Assembly (NCBI GenBank): GCA_002348545.1
Contig: DEBM01000051.1
Span: 1-58,703, forward strand
Direction of reading: 5' to 3'
Length of the DNA: 58,703 nucleotides
From: Balneolaceae bacterium UBA2956
GTDB taxonomy: Bacteria > Bacteroidota > Rhodothermia > Balneolales > Balneolaceae
Part shown: piece after piece, positions 8,327 through 17,179 of the stretch
How positions within the stretch are numbered: the stretch's first letter is position 1
How the letters are laid out: each line of letters opens with the position of its first letter
Notes under the pieces: generated by a model
Told to the model about the DNA's origin: nothing
Databases searched by the model: none
The model's input: only the letters and a program-made list of their open reading frames with translations
Program-made: the position numbers and the translations under genes

Positions 8327-8962
8327 TATTCACTCAATAACCTATTACTACTTGATCATAATTGACTTCAGCTTGGCATACGGGTGTTACTTATTAGATT
8401 AATCAAAAGCTTTTAGCTTTGATATGTTTTGGCAAATCCCGTCCTCCATACTCCCAATTTACGATAAAACCTGAATTAGGCATATATTTTTAATTCTCTC
8501 TCAGCTCGATCTAGCAATAATCAGCCAAGTGTTCTCCATTTAAAGCAATTACGGCATTCCAAGTAGCTATTTTGGTTACTGTATTCTGACTCACGTTTAG
8601 CGATACCAGTTCCAATTTGGTTAGTTGGTATTTCTATAAATGCACAAATAATCTACGCAAAGGGATAATGCAAAGAAATTCAATAGTGTAGAGTAATAAT
8701 CATAAATGGGTATAAAAGAGTGAAAAATGAGATTGAAAGTATAGTTACTAAAGAATGAGCGTTAAAAGTAAACACACTCGAAATAATGGCAATTATTGCC
8801 CTTGCCAATAGATAGACCGTACCGGATTTCCCAAAATTGAAATTGTTTGATATACTTAAGAGATTAGCATTATTAGAAAGTACGCTTTTTGATATTTTAG
8901 TTACAATTCCATTATATCTTTTTTTAAATCCCAATTATAAACTATTTAAGTAGCTGCTAGTA
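8327..8962. other. 636-base gap without a convincing gene; possible decayed coding remnants
   Basis: No ORF here has a recognisable family. The minus strand between about 8405 and 8640 carries short coding-like stretches broken by stops and frame changes. Reading right to left, one frame gives VTKIATWNAVIALNGEHLAD and another ends in VNWEYGGRDLPKHIKAKSF before a stop. An open frame at 8680-8934 on the minus strand (84 codons, hydrophobic) has no known features. An imperfect inverted repeat ATCAAAAGCT/AGCTTTGAT lies near 8400-8422. The promoter of the following TPR gene must also lie here. It may be the remains of a lost minus-strand gene, but this is not proven. Confidence 0.35.
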
Positions 8963-10417
8963 TTGCGCATTAAGCCTTTCATATCTATCCTAATTATTTT
9001 ACTAATTAGTCTTTATCAAGGAGTTAATGCACAAATTCCCGGTCAAGATGGCTCCATGGAAAATCTATTTTCACATAATTCAGCCGAACAAATTAGTACA
9101 CAAGTGCAGAAACTATTTTTAGAAGGCTTGCTCGCAGTCAATAATACTTTTTTAGAGGATGGCTTGACACTACTTCTACAAGCAGAGAAACTTGATCCTA
9201 ATCAGAGTGGTATTACCCATGCCATAGCTAATATCTATTTTAATCTTAATGATTATAATAACGCTCTTTTTTATGCAGAAAATAGCCTATTAAAAGAGCC
9301 TACGAATCCATGGTATAGAATTCAACTAGCCCAAATTTTGTATGCCCAGGGATACTATCAAGCAGCTGTAAAAGAATTGGAATTAATTCTAAGTCAACAT
9401 AAATATCATTGGGTTGCACTAACTTTTTTGATAGATATGCATCAAAAAATGAGCTTTTTAGCGGATGCCAATGTGGTCATTCGTGAGCGCATATTGGAAC
9501 CTCTACAAAGGATGGCTACCCAGCACTATCCCAGAACGTCTCAACCTAATGAACTACCTATTCAGCCCTTCAGCCAAATGCACAAAGACTGGTTTAGACT
9601 GCTCCATAAAAATTTTGAAATACTTGGTATGCCCGACTCAATGAAAACTGTTGCCAGAGAAATGCAGTATTTATTCCCCTATGATCAAGGAATAAGCAAA
9701 ATTGCCCCCAAAAGTGATAATGAAAAACTCTCTTATAACTCTAGATTTACTGAAACAACATTAAATGATACGGATCTGCATAAACCTGTGTCAGATAAAT
9801 CTAAAAGTTCCTTGCCTTATCATGAGCTTCAGCTGAATAAGACCCCAAATAATCCGAAGGAGGCCATAGAGTGGTTGCACAAGTTAAATGATAGTGATGT
9901 AAAATTAATAAACCGGAAAACTTTAGCCTTAGAATGGAATGAACTATTTCCTGAACAAGGAGAAATTTTAAGTGAACTAGGCTGGATAGAACTAGAATTA
10001 AAAAACAAAAACGCAGCAAAAAAATGGTTTGAACAAGCTATTCGTAGTCCTGGGCTACGTTCTCAAAAATCAGAATGGTATCGGCAACTCGGTGAACTGC
10101 AAGCTGAGGCTGGGGACCTTGAACCTGCTGAGCGTTCATTAAACTATGCGCTTCATTATGACCCTGATAATGCCTATGGATGGGCTAGCTTAGCCTATTT
10201 TAGCGCGCGATATAGAAACAACAGAGCCCAGGCTGAGTCGAAAATTAAACAAGCCCTTTTAATTAACCCAGAAGATGCCTCTTTGATAGAATTAAAGGGA
10301 GATATATACCATCTATTCAGTGAATCAGATGAAGCAATAATTTGGTGGGAAAAAGCCCTCGAATTAGGTGGATCAACTCAACGAATACGGAAAAAGCTAT
10401 CAAGAGACTATGATTAA
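8963..10417 (+). CDS. Exported tetratricopeptide-repeat protein
   Basis: The 484-residue protein starts with TTG, directly followed by a signal peptide (MRIKPFISILIILLISLYQG, cleavage near VNA-Q). Two blocks of TPR-like helices are visible. One is at about residues 50-180, with repeats such as IANIYFNLNDYNNALFYAEN and LAQILYAQGYYQAAVKELEL. The second is at about residues 325-480, with LGELQAEAGDLEPAERSLNY and similar units. A low-complexity, Ser/Lys/Asn-rich linker separates them. TPRs are protein-interaction scaffolds. This is the first gene of a chain with overlapping ends (8 bases with the DUF4292 lipoprotein), which links it to an EnvC-like factor and suggests a role in envelope assembly. 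The specific function is unknown. Confidence 0.85.
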   Translation: MRIKPFISILIILLISLYQGVNAQIPGQDGSMENLFSHNSAEQISTQVQKLFLEGLLAVNNTFLEDGLTLLLQAEKLDPNQSGITHAIANIYFNLNDYNNALFYAENSLLKEPTNPWYRIQLAQILYAQGYYQAAVKELELILSQHKYHWVALTFLIDMHQKMSFLADANVVIRERILEPLQRMATQHYPRTSQPNELPIQPFSQMHKDWFRLLHKNFEILGMPDSMKTVAREMQYLFPYDQGISKIAPKSDNEKLSYNSRFTETTLNDTDLHKPVSDKSKSSLPYHELQLNKTPNNPKEAIEWLHKLNDSDVKLINRKTLALEWNELFPEQGEILSELGWIELELKNKNAAKKWFEQAIRSPGLRSQKSEWYRQLGELQAEAGDLEPAERSLNYALHYDPDNAYGWASLAYFSARYRNNRAQAESKIKQALLINPEDASLIELKGDIYHLFSESDEAIIWWEKALELGGSTQRIRKKLSRDYD

Positions 10418-11204
10418 ATGCTATAAATATTCCATGTTATTCGGGGTATACTTAACCATAAGTCTATTATTCTTAAAAGGCTGTGGTAGCAGTGTTTATA
10501 TGTTTCGTACATCCAGTGATCAGCTTTATACCTTATCAAATACTCCCTTATCCGAAATATACGGCCAGCTAGAAATACATTCTCTACCAAGATCATTTTC
10601 CGGCAAGGGTAAATTATTGTTCAGTGCTCCCGGACAAAGCGAACGGCTTAGTTTTGAATATTATGTAAGTCAAGACCGTGAAGTCTACGAGCTTAAAAAT
10701 CGTATTGGTATTCCTGTGGCAACCATACAGATAGAAGTAGACTCCATTTTATTTTTAGATAGAATTCAATCACAAGCAAATAAATGGCACAAAAATACCC
10801 TTCCCTTGAGTGCTATAGGCCTAATACCCCCAATTCGTTTATACGAACTTATACATTATGAGGACTGGATTTTACAAACTCAACAAGTAGATCAGTCTTC
10901 CAAAGATATTCGTTTAACCATACCAGACATTGGTTATGTTTTTCTAGAATTAGAAAACTTCGCACTTTCAAAGATCTATCATAATACATCTTCCCAAAAA
11001 AGCATTGATGAAGTTTGGAAACTTCAAGTGAATGGCAGAAAGCATTATAAAAATTCTCCAATTGCCCGTACATTTAGTATTGAGAATGAAACACGTAAAT
11101 CACGATTATTTGTACAACTTGTTGAGTTACAATTCAATCAATCCATCATCCCGCCACAGGTAATCATTCCCAATAATTACACCCAAAACCAACAAGTTGA
11201 TTAG
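10410..11204 (+). CDS. DUF4292-family lipoprotein
   Basis: I choose the ATG at 10410, giving 264 residues, because it puts a lipoprotein signal at the N-terminus: MIKCYKYSMLFGVYLTISLL then FLKGC, with the lipidated cysteine near residue 26. A longer frame from 10368 would bury this signal. The mature part is mostly beta-strand-like, with IRLTIPDIGYVFLELENFAL and similar stretches, and resembles the DUF4292 family of Bacteroidota, distantly LolA/LolB-like in shape. Such proteins are typically encoded next to an M23/EnvC protein, as here. It overlaps the TPR gene by 8 bases and the EnvC-like gene by 8 bases, so the three are surely cotranscribed and probably translationally coupled. Function is not established; a role in lipid or lipoprotein handling is inference. 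Confidence 0.8.
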   Translation: MIKCYKYSMLFGVYLTISLLFLKGCGSSVYMFRTSSDQLYTLSNTPLSEIYGQLEIHSLPRSFSGKGKLLFSAPGQSERLSFEYYVSQDREVYELKNRIGIPVATIQIEVDSILFLDRIQSQANKWHKNTLPLSAIGLIPPIRLYELIHYEDWILQTQQVDQSSKDIRLTIPDIGYVFLELENFALSKIYHNTSSQKSIDEVWKLQVNGRKHYKNSPIARTFSIENETRKSRLFVQLVELQFNQSIIPPQVIIPNNYTQNQQVD

Positions 11205-12567
11205 TATTTTTGCATCATATTGTACCCAGAATTCTCGCTTTGGCTTATTCACCTTGGCTACTATAATATACTTCTTTGGCTTAATAGTATTGGGTATGCT
11301 AAACCCTGATGAGCTCTCAGCTCAAACCTATCAAGACCGAAGAAACGCTATACTAGACAAACAGAATGAGACACGATCCGAAATTGAGGAATTATCGAAA
11401 CGAATTAGAGAATTTGAACAACAAATAAATGCTAATGAAAACGAATATAGCAAGGTATTTCAGCAATATGAACAGCTAAATAAGATGATTGCTCTTCAAA
11501 ACAATAAAATTAAAAACCTTGAAGGGGAACAAGACCAGATTGTAGAAGAAGTAAATCTTGTACAAGATCAAATACAGGTGCGTGAGAAGGAATTACAACA
11601 ATCCTTGGATAATTACCGGGAAATAATGCGCTATACATACATAAATGGGCGACTTAATTCCATTGAATTGTTAGCCACGTCAGAGTCTATTAATCAGATG
11701 ATTAGACGAGCTTATTACTTGAATAAACTAGAAGATTTTAAACGCACTAAAAGAGATGAAATCGTAGCTAAACAGCAAGAACTTAGTGGTATGCAAGTTG
11801 ATTTAGAAAGCAGTATAGAAAAGAACAACCTAGTCATAACCGAAATTGAGAAAGAAAAAACAAAACTTGATTACCAACGAAATCTCCAGCTAAGAAGTGC
11901 CCAACGACTTAAAGCAGAGAGTTCTACCCTATTGAACGAGCTTAGACAAATTCAAGCACAAAAAGAAAATCTTGAAAATGAGTTCTCAAGCCTCATAGCA
12001 GAAGAAGATCGAATACGTGAACTTGAGAATGAACGACTAAGGCGTCTAGATGAAGCACGTACTATTGCAGATGCTGCAAGAAGAGCAGAAGAGGTGGCAA
12101 AATACTCTACCCCTACTCGAACCTCTTATGTTTCAGATGAAACCTTAAAAGCATATGAGCAGAATTTTTCTGTGTCTAAAGGTCAACTACCATGGCCTGT
12201 AAATTCTAACACTGTGTCGAAGAAATTTGGCATTACCAGAAACCCCTTGTACGGAACAAGAACAGAACACCCAGGAATAAATATAGTAACACGCACAGGA
12301 GAAGAAGTTCGAGTAGTTTCTGATGGCTATGTGTTTGCTATTCAACCTTTACCAGGATATGGTAATGTGGTATTTGTTAAGCATGGCTCATACTATACCG
12401 TATATGGAAATTTGAGTGAAATTTATGTTAATAGTTCAACCATATTACAGGCAGGAAGTCCCGTTGGTCGTGCAGGCACAGTAGAATCAGAAATGGGGGA
12501 AAGTATCTTTTTCGCCGTTCGAAAAAATAACACCAATTTGAATCCAGAAGAATGGTTAACCAAGTGA
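11197..12567 (+). CDS. EnvC/NlpD-like murein hydrolase activator (degenerate LytM domain)
   Basis: The 456-residue protein begins with a TTG codon that overlaps the previous gene by 8 bases. It then has a hydrophobic export segment (about residues 15-35), a long coiled coil (about 45-300, with runs such as RSEIEELSKRIREFEQQINA), and a C-terminal LytM/M23 domain (about 340-450). This is the EnvC layout. In active M23 peptidases the zinc motif is HxGxD and a later YAHL supplies a histidine. Here they read HPGIN (residue 358 on) and YGNL, so at least two zinc ligands are lost. That fits an activator of cell-wall amidases at division rather than an enzyme. E. coli EnvC is degenerate in the same way. 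No ftsEX lies nearby. The next gene overlaps by 16 bases. Confidence 0.86.
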   Translation: MISIFASYCTQNSRFGLFTLATIIYFFGLIVLGMLNPDELSAQTYQDRRNAILDKQNETRSEIEELSKRIREFEQQINANENEYSKVFQQYEQLNKMIALQNNKIKNLEGEQDQIVEEVNLVQDQIQVREKELQQSLDNYREIMRYTYINGRLNSIELLATSESINQMIRRAYYLNKLEDFKRTKRDEIVAKQQELSGMQVDLESSIEKNNLVITEIEKEKTKLDYQRNLQLRSAQRLKAESSTLLNELRQIQAQKENLENEFSSLIAEEDRIRELENERLRRLDEARTIADAARRAEEVAKYSTPTRTSYVSDETLKAYEQNFSVSKGQLPWPVNSNTVSKKFGITRNPLYGTRTEHPGINIVTRTGEEVRVVSDGYVFAIQPLPGYGNVVFVKHGSYYTVYGNLSEIYVNSSTILQAGSPVGRAGTVESEMGESIFFAVRKNNTNLNPEEWLTK

Positions 12568-13061
12568 TTAATAGTGAACAATTACCACGAATAGCTTTCT
12601 ATCTCTCTGGTTTATTGGTGGTTTCTGGAGCTTTTACCATTTTCTCATCTGGATTATTCCCATATGTACTAAAATCAATACTGCATAGTATTGGTATATT
12701 TCTTTGTCTTGGTTTGGTTTATTTTAATATAATCCGGGTAAGTTCACGCCGATATATGCGACGACTAGATGGACCTTCAAGAATGCCTCAGGTTTTTGCA
12801 ATCTTGATTGGGGGACTCCCCTTGTTATGGATCAGTATCTATGATACCGGGTGGCCTATAACCACTCTTTTAATATATATGGGAATAATACTATTCTTCA
12901 GTGCTTTGGGAGCTCATTTAGGGCAGAAAGCAGGTCAAAAAGCTCAAGAACTATTTCGAATACAATTAAAGGCCTATCTTGAAAAAATTCAGCCGCAACA
13001 TACTAAAAAACCTTCAGTATCATCCAATCATGAATCAACAGACCGCCCATCTTCCTCATAA
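12552..13061 (+). CDS. Small integral membrane protein, unknown function
   Basis: The 169-residue protein has four clear membrane segments at about residues 14-36, 40-62, 82-98 and 102-122, followed by a charged, Lys/Gln-rich cytoplasmic or periplasmic tail ending in a Ser/Pro-rich stretch. Helix 4 ends in FSALGAHLGQKAGQKAQELF. I do not recognise a family. The ATG overlaps the EnvC-like gene by 16 bases; a GTG at 12564 would give a tighter four-base overlap and is an alternative start. Its end overlaps the M28 peptidase start by 32 bases. This tight packing between an EnvC-like factor and a secreted peptidase is the only clue to its job, which may concern the cell envelope. Confidence 0.75.
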   Translation: MVNQVINSEQLPRIAFYLSGLLVVSGAFTIFSSGLFPYVLKSILHSIGIFLCLGLVYFNIIRVSSRRYMRRLDGPSRMPQVFAILIGGLPLLWISIYDTGWPITTLLIYMGIILFFSALGAHLGQKAGQKAQELFRIQLKAYLEKIQPQHTKKPSVSSNHESTDRPSSS

Positions 13062-14463
13062 TTCCTTATTTAGTTTACTCTACAGTTTTATACTCATTAA
13101 CCTGCTAAGCTCTAGCTTTTCTTGGGCTCAAGACTCTTCAGGGAATACAAACCATTCAAAGTCTTGGACTCCAGAGGAGCTCCATACCATTGGCGTAGCA
13201 GCTTCGGCGGAGCAATTAGAATATTACATCCAACAACTGGCGAGTTTTGGGACACGGCACACCTTATCGGATACCATTTCGGACACCCGAGGCGTTGGCG
13301 CAGCTAGACGATGGATTAAAGCTGAGTTTGAAAAAATATCAGATGATTGTGATAGATGCTTAGAGGTTTTTTATGTTTCAGGAGTCGTAGAACCGCAAAA
13401 AAGAGTTCCAGAAGCGACCAGTGTCGTGAATGTAGTGGCAATTCAACGAGGTTATGCTGCTCCCAAAAGATTCGTAGTAATGAGTGGTGATATTGATTCT
13501 AGAGTTTCAGATCCCAATGATGGAATCTCTGATTCGCCAGGAGCAAATGATAATGCTTCTGGAATGGCAGGGGCCATAGAAGCGGCTCGAATTCTTTCTA
13601 AGTATCAATTTCCATCATCCATCATTTATACAGGTCTATCTGGAGAAGAACAAGGCTTATTAGGTGGTAAGATTTTAGCTGACTATGCCATAGCAAATGA
13701 ATGGGACATAAAAGGAGTGTTAAATAATGATATGATTGGAAACATCAAGGGGATTAATGGAGTCATTAATAATACGACAGCCCGAGTATTTTCAGAAGGC
13801 ACTCGCTTCGTAGAAACCGAGCAAGAGGCTCGAATGCGAAGATTTACCGGCGGGGAAGTTGACTCCCCCTCCCGAAATCTTGCACGTTATGTAGATCTTA
13901 TGGCTGACCGCTACATCCCCAATTTAGATGTGATGATGATCTATCGCCTAGATCGCTTCGGACGCGGTGGACATCATAAACCGTTCAATGAGGCTGGATT
14001 TCCTGGGGTCCGAATTATGGAGACTAACGAAAACTACGTTATGCAACATGAAGATATACGGGAAGAGGATGGTATAAGATATGGGGATACGATCGACGGG
14101 GTAGATTTTGATTATGCAGCTAAACTAACTAACCTGAATGCAGTTATAATGGCCAGTATGGCATGGGCACCTGCACCCCCATCCAATGTGCAAATTCAAG
14201 GTGCTGTTCGCCCTAGCACTACTCTTTCTTGGGACGCATTAAACCAAAGCGAGAATCCCCAGCTAGCTGGTTATAAAATTTATTGGAGACTCACCGATTC
14301 TAACCAATGGCAGTGGAGTAAGCTTTTACCCTCAGATACGGTAGAACACACCCTTGAAAATGTTGTTATTGATAATTTCTATTTTGGTGTAGCAGCTGTT
14401 TCCATAAATGGCTTTGAAAGTCCTGTAGTCTTCCCAGGACCAGCAGGCTCTTTTGGTGAATAG
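13030..14463 (+). CDS. Secreted M28-family zinc aminopeptidase with C-terminal FN3-like domain
   Basis: I choose the ATG at 13030 (477 residues) because it begins a signal peptide, MNQQTAHLPHNSLFSLLYSF, cleaved near SWA-Q. The M28 fold spans about residues 90-390. Metal and catalytic residues are visible in GANDNASG, LSGEEQGLLGG, NNDMIGNI and GRGGHHKPFNEAGFPG. The first zinc ligand, normally HxD, reads DID within VVMSGDIDSR, so histidine is replaced by aspartate. Variants of this kind seem to occur in a Bacteroidota subgroup, and the peptidase may still be active. From about residue 395 an FN3-like module follows (PPSNVQIQGAVRPSTTLSWD to YFGVAAVSINGFES), probably for substrate or surface binding. 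It likely trims peptides outside the cytoplasm. It is the last gene of the 9-14.5 kb chain. Confidence 0.88.
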   Translation: MNQQTAHLPHNSLFSLLYSFILINLLSSSFSWAQDSSGNTNHSKSWTPEELHTIGVAASAEQLEYYIQQLASFGTRHTLSDTISDTRGVGAARRWIKAEFEKISDDCDRCLEVFYVSGVVEPQKRVPEATSVVNVVAIQRGYAAPKRFVVMSGDIDSRVSDPNDGISDSPGANDNASGMAGAIEAARILSKYQFPSSIIYTGLSGEEQGLLGGKILADYAIANEWDIKGVLNNDMIGNIKGINGVINNTTARVFSEGTRFVETEQEARMRRFTGGEVDSPSRNLARYVDLMADRYIPNLDVMMIYRLDRFGRGGHHKPFNEAGFPGVRIMETNENYVMQHEDIREEDGIRYGDTIDGVDFDYAAKLTNLNAVIMASMAWAPAPPSNVQIQGAVRPSTTLSWDALNQSENPQLAGYKIYWRLTDSNQWQWSKLLPSDTVEHTLENVVIDNFYFGVAAVSINGFESPVVFPGPAGSFGE

Positions 14464-14515
14464 GATGATAATAGACCTGCTAATAAAAATTCATTGAGCC
14501 AGACTATGGCTTTAC

Positions 14516-16099
14516 TTACAAACACAAACTTATCTTTCTAGCCACTATTTTTACCTTTATTTTTAGCATTTCAGAAAGTAAGTGAGATTTTCTCATAGCC
14601 CCCCAAATCTCAAGACTTGGGTCGTCAATTGTTTGAATAAAAATAGTACAAGTCTTATTACCAAGATCAACTCTCAGGTCCTGGACATTTTGATAATGAC
14701 TACGATCTAAGCCATCAGCTACACGTAATAAACTCGATAATCGTATGATTCTTTTCTGAATATCTTTAGGTAAAGTAGAAAATTCCTCATGTCGTTTTTT
14801 AGGAGTAGACCGGCGATGATAACGAGCGACATGGCCCATAATAGCAATTTCTTCTTCTCTAAAACCCTTTAAATCAGCGTTTAAAATAAGATATAATGCA
14901 TGCTTATGATGCTTTGAATGAGAAATATGATACCCAATATCATGCATTAGAGAAGCATATTCCAACAACTCTCGATCCTCAACATTCAATTTTAACGACA
15001 CCTGTAGGGCATCGAATAATTTTATCGCTAGATTTGTAACTTGTCTCGAATGTTGTTCATGCCAATTACACTTTCTAAGTAATTCAAAAACACTTCTACG
15101 ACGTGGATCAAAAGTAGCGCCTCGATATAGCCCAACAAATTCCTTTTTCAAGTATCTAATTATCATCCCTTCTCGGAGTGCTTGGGTAGAAATGCGAACA
15201 GATTTTAAGCTAAACTCATCCATAAGGTATCGGAGCAATATCATGCCGGTATTAATAAAATCGACTCTTTTTTCATCTAAACCAGGTATTCGTTGACGTT
15301 CGAACCTATTTAATCCAATAAATGAGTCATAGAATCCAATAAAGTCTTCGCGACTGAAACATCGTTCATTTAAAGCAAAGGATGCTACATCTACTCCATG
15401 GTCAGCAGCAATCATTGACGCAATATTTTGCATAGTCCCTGATGAACCTATTATGTGCTCTGTTGGCCAATGGCTCAATGCCTCTTGAACTGATAATAAA
15501 CTCTGCTTGTAATAGTCCTGAATTTGATCAATCTGTTCGAATGATATAGGATCGTTTGGTTTAAACTGATCCATCATCCTTGATACGCCTATTTTTAACG
15601 ATTTTAAAAAGTAAAACTGGTTTTTATTAGCCAGAATGAATTCAACACTACCACCACCTATATCGACAATTAAAACAGGTTTGTCATCTAAACTAAGTCC
15701 ATGTTGGACTGCAAAACCAATGAGCTCGGCTTCCATACTTCCAGGTATAGCTATAATTTTTATCCCAACCTCATCTATGCTACGCTGAATAAATACTCCC
15801 CCATTTTCAGCCTCACGAATAGCACTGGTTGCATACGCCAAAATTTGATCCACCTGATAGCTGTCACAAAGAATCTTAATTTTCTGCAATGCGGAAAGAC
15901 CTCTATTCATTGCTTCCAATGATAATCTACGGCCGATTCCTTCCTTAGCTAAAACCACCATTTCTTTTAGGTCATCTATACGCCGGAAGCTCCCATCGGA
16001 CATTATTTCTACTACTACCACATGAAATGAGTTAGTTCCTAGATCAATGGCAGCAATTTTTTTTATCGGGCTTGGGGTGTTTACACTGAGTCCAATCAT
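14516..16099 (-). CDS. ppx: Ppx/GppA exopolyphosphatase family with HD domain
   Basis: The 527-residue protein has the Ppx/GppA phosphatase domain at about residues 10-310. It starts with the actin-like phosphate loop AAIDLGTNSFHVVVVEI and contains VLIVDIGGGSVEFILA and IIGSSGTMQNIAS. A C-terminal HD-type domain spans about 330-500, with YASLMHDIGYHISHSKHHKH. This is the usual arrangement of the longer exopolyphosphatases, which shorten inorganic polyphosphate chains or hydrolyse pppGpp to ppGpp. Sequence alone does not separate the two activities. It lies between two genes on the opposite strand, so it is monocistronic. No pho box or polyphosphate kinase gene is nearby. Confidence 0.9.
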   Translation of the reverse strand: MIGLSVNTPSPIKKIAAIDLGTNSFHVVVVEIMSDGSFRRIDDLKEMVVLAKEGIGRRLSLEAMNRGLSALQKIKILCDSYQVDQILAYATSAIREAENGGVFIQRSIDEVGIKIIAIPGSMEAELIGFAVQHGLSLDDKPVLIVDIGGGSVEFILANKNQFYFLKSLKIGVSRMMDQFKPNDPISFEQIDQIQDYYKQSLLSVQEALSHWPTEHIIGSSGTMQNIASMIAADHGVDVASFALNERCFSREDFIGFYDSFIGLNRFERQRIPGLDEKRVDFINTGMILLRYLMDEFSLKSVRISTQALREGMIIRYLKKEFVGLYRGATFDPRRRSVFELLRKCNWHEQHSRQVTNLAIKLFDALQVSLKLNVEDRELLEYASLMHDIGYHISHSKHHKHALYLILNADLKGFREEEIAIMGHVARYHRRSTPKKRHEEFSTLPKDIQKRIIRLSSLLRVADGLDRSHYQNVQDLRVDLGNKTCTIFIQTIDDPSLEIWGAMRKSHLLSEMLKIKVKIVARKISLCL

Positions 16100-16182
16100 G
16101 GTGAATTAAGCTACAAAAGTGTTAGCAATTGTACACCTTAGAATTTTTTATCTTTATTACTCATATTAATCACAGGATCATT

Positions 16183-17139
16183 ATGGTTATAATCATTGGT
16201 GCAGGCCCTATTGGCCTAGCAACTGGAATAGAGCTAAAAAAACGAAGTATACCATTTTTGATAATTGAAAGAGGTTGCTTGGTTCAATCGCTCTATAATT
16301 ATCCAGTAAATATGAGCTTTTTCTCGACCTCGGATAAACTTGAAATTGGGGATATCCCCTTTATTTCTCATGGGTTTAAACCAACGCGTAGTGAGGCACT
16401 TGAATATTATAGAAGAGCTGCACAATATTATGATCTACCCATACATTTGTATGAAGCAGTTCAAGAAGTTCAGGGGAGTGATGGAGTTTTTATTGTAAAT
16501 ACCAATAAAGACAAATATCACGCAAGTAAAATCGTTATCGCAACCGGATTTTATGGAACTCCCAACAGGATGGGTATCCCTGGTGAAGACCTGCCAAAGG
16601 TGCAGCATTATTACAAAGAAGCACATCCATATGTCGGCCAAAAAGTCTTGGTTATTGGGGCGGGTAATTCTGGTGTAGATGTGGCCTTAGAATGCTTTCG
16701 ATCAGGCGCCGAAGTTTCAATGGCTATTCGCTACTCTCAGGTTAAACCCACTGTTAAATATTGGGTTAAACCTGACATAGAGAACCGAATTGAAAAAAAA
16801 GAGATTACGACTTATTTCAATAGTGAAGTGATTGAAATACGTGATGATGAAGTTGATCTAAACACTCCTGATGGATCGATTACCATTGAGAATGATTTTG
16901 TATTTGCTATGATAGGATACAGGCCGAATTATGCTTTACTAGATCGATTAAGAATCGAGTACTCTGCTGATGAAGCATGTATCCCAGTTTATGATGAACA
17001 GCATCTTGAAACCAATCGAAAAGGCATTTATGTTGCTGGGGTAGTTTGTGCTGGGAAAAAAACAAGTACGCTTTTTATTGAAAATTCAAGAGTGCATGCA
17101 GAGCAGATTGCCACACACATTATGCTCTCAATGAAATAA
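16183..17139 (+). CDS. ypdA: YpdA-family putative bacillithiol disulfide reductase
   Basis: I choose the ATG at 16183 (318 residues) so that the protein begins with the FAD-binding Rossmann motif MVIIIGAGPIGLATGIELKK. The upstream TTG at 16129 would add 18 unlikely residues. A second nucleotide-binding motif, VLVIGAGNSGVDVALE, lies near residue 152 and binds NADPH. FVFAMIGYRPNY and the C-terminal GIYVAGVVCAG complete the flavoprotein pattern. There is no CxxC redox pair, which separates it from thioredoxin reductases and fits YpdA, an enzyme that reduces oxidised bacillithiol in Firmicutes. Related thiols occur in parts of the Bacteroidota/Chlorobi group. Bacillithiol synthesis genes (bshA-C) are not in this window. 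Divergent from ppx. Confidence 0.82.
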   Translation: MVIIIGAGPIGLATGIELKKRSIPFLIIERGCLVQSLYNYPVNMSFFSTSDKLEIGDIPFISHGFKPTRSEALEYYRRAAQYYDLPIHLYEAVQEVQGSDGVFIVNTNKDKYHASKIVIATGFYGTPNRMGIPGEDLPKVQHYYKEAHPYVGQKVLVIGAGNSGVDVALECFRSGAEVSMAIRYSQVKPTVKYWVKPDIENRIEKKEITTYFNSEVIEIRDDEVDLNTPDGSITIENDFVFAMIGYRPNYALLDRLRIEYSADEACIPVYDEQHLETNRKGIYVAGVVCAGKKTSTLFIENSRVHAEQIATHIMLSMK

Positions 17140-17179
17140 AAAAACTTGCATTAGCATCCTAAATCTCGGATATAAAAAA

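Noticed and set aside
8680..8934. 84-codon hydrophobic open frame on the minus strand
   Set aside because: No recognisable family, sits in a gap with broken frames; AT-rich DNA often gives hydrophobic chance frames.
14464..14515. Terminator between the converging M28 and Ppx genes
   Set aside because: The only hairpin (AGCCA/TGGCT) has a five-base stem and no proper T run.
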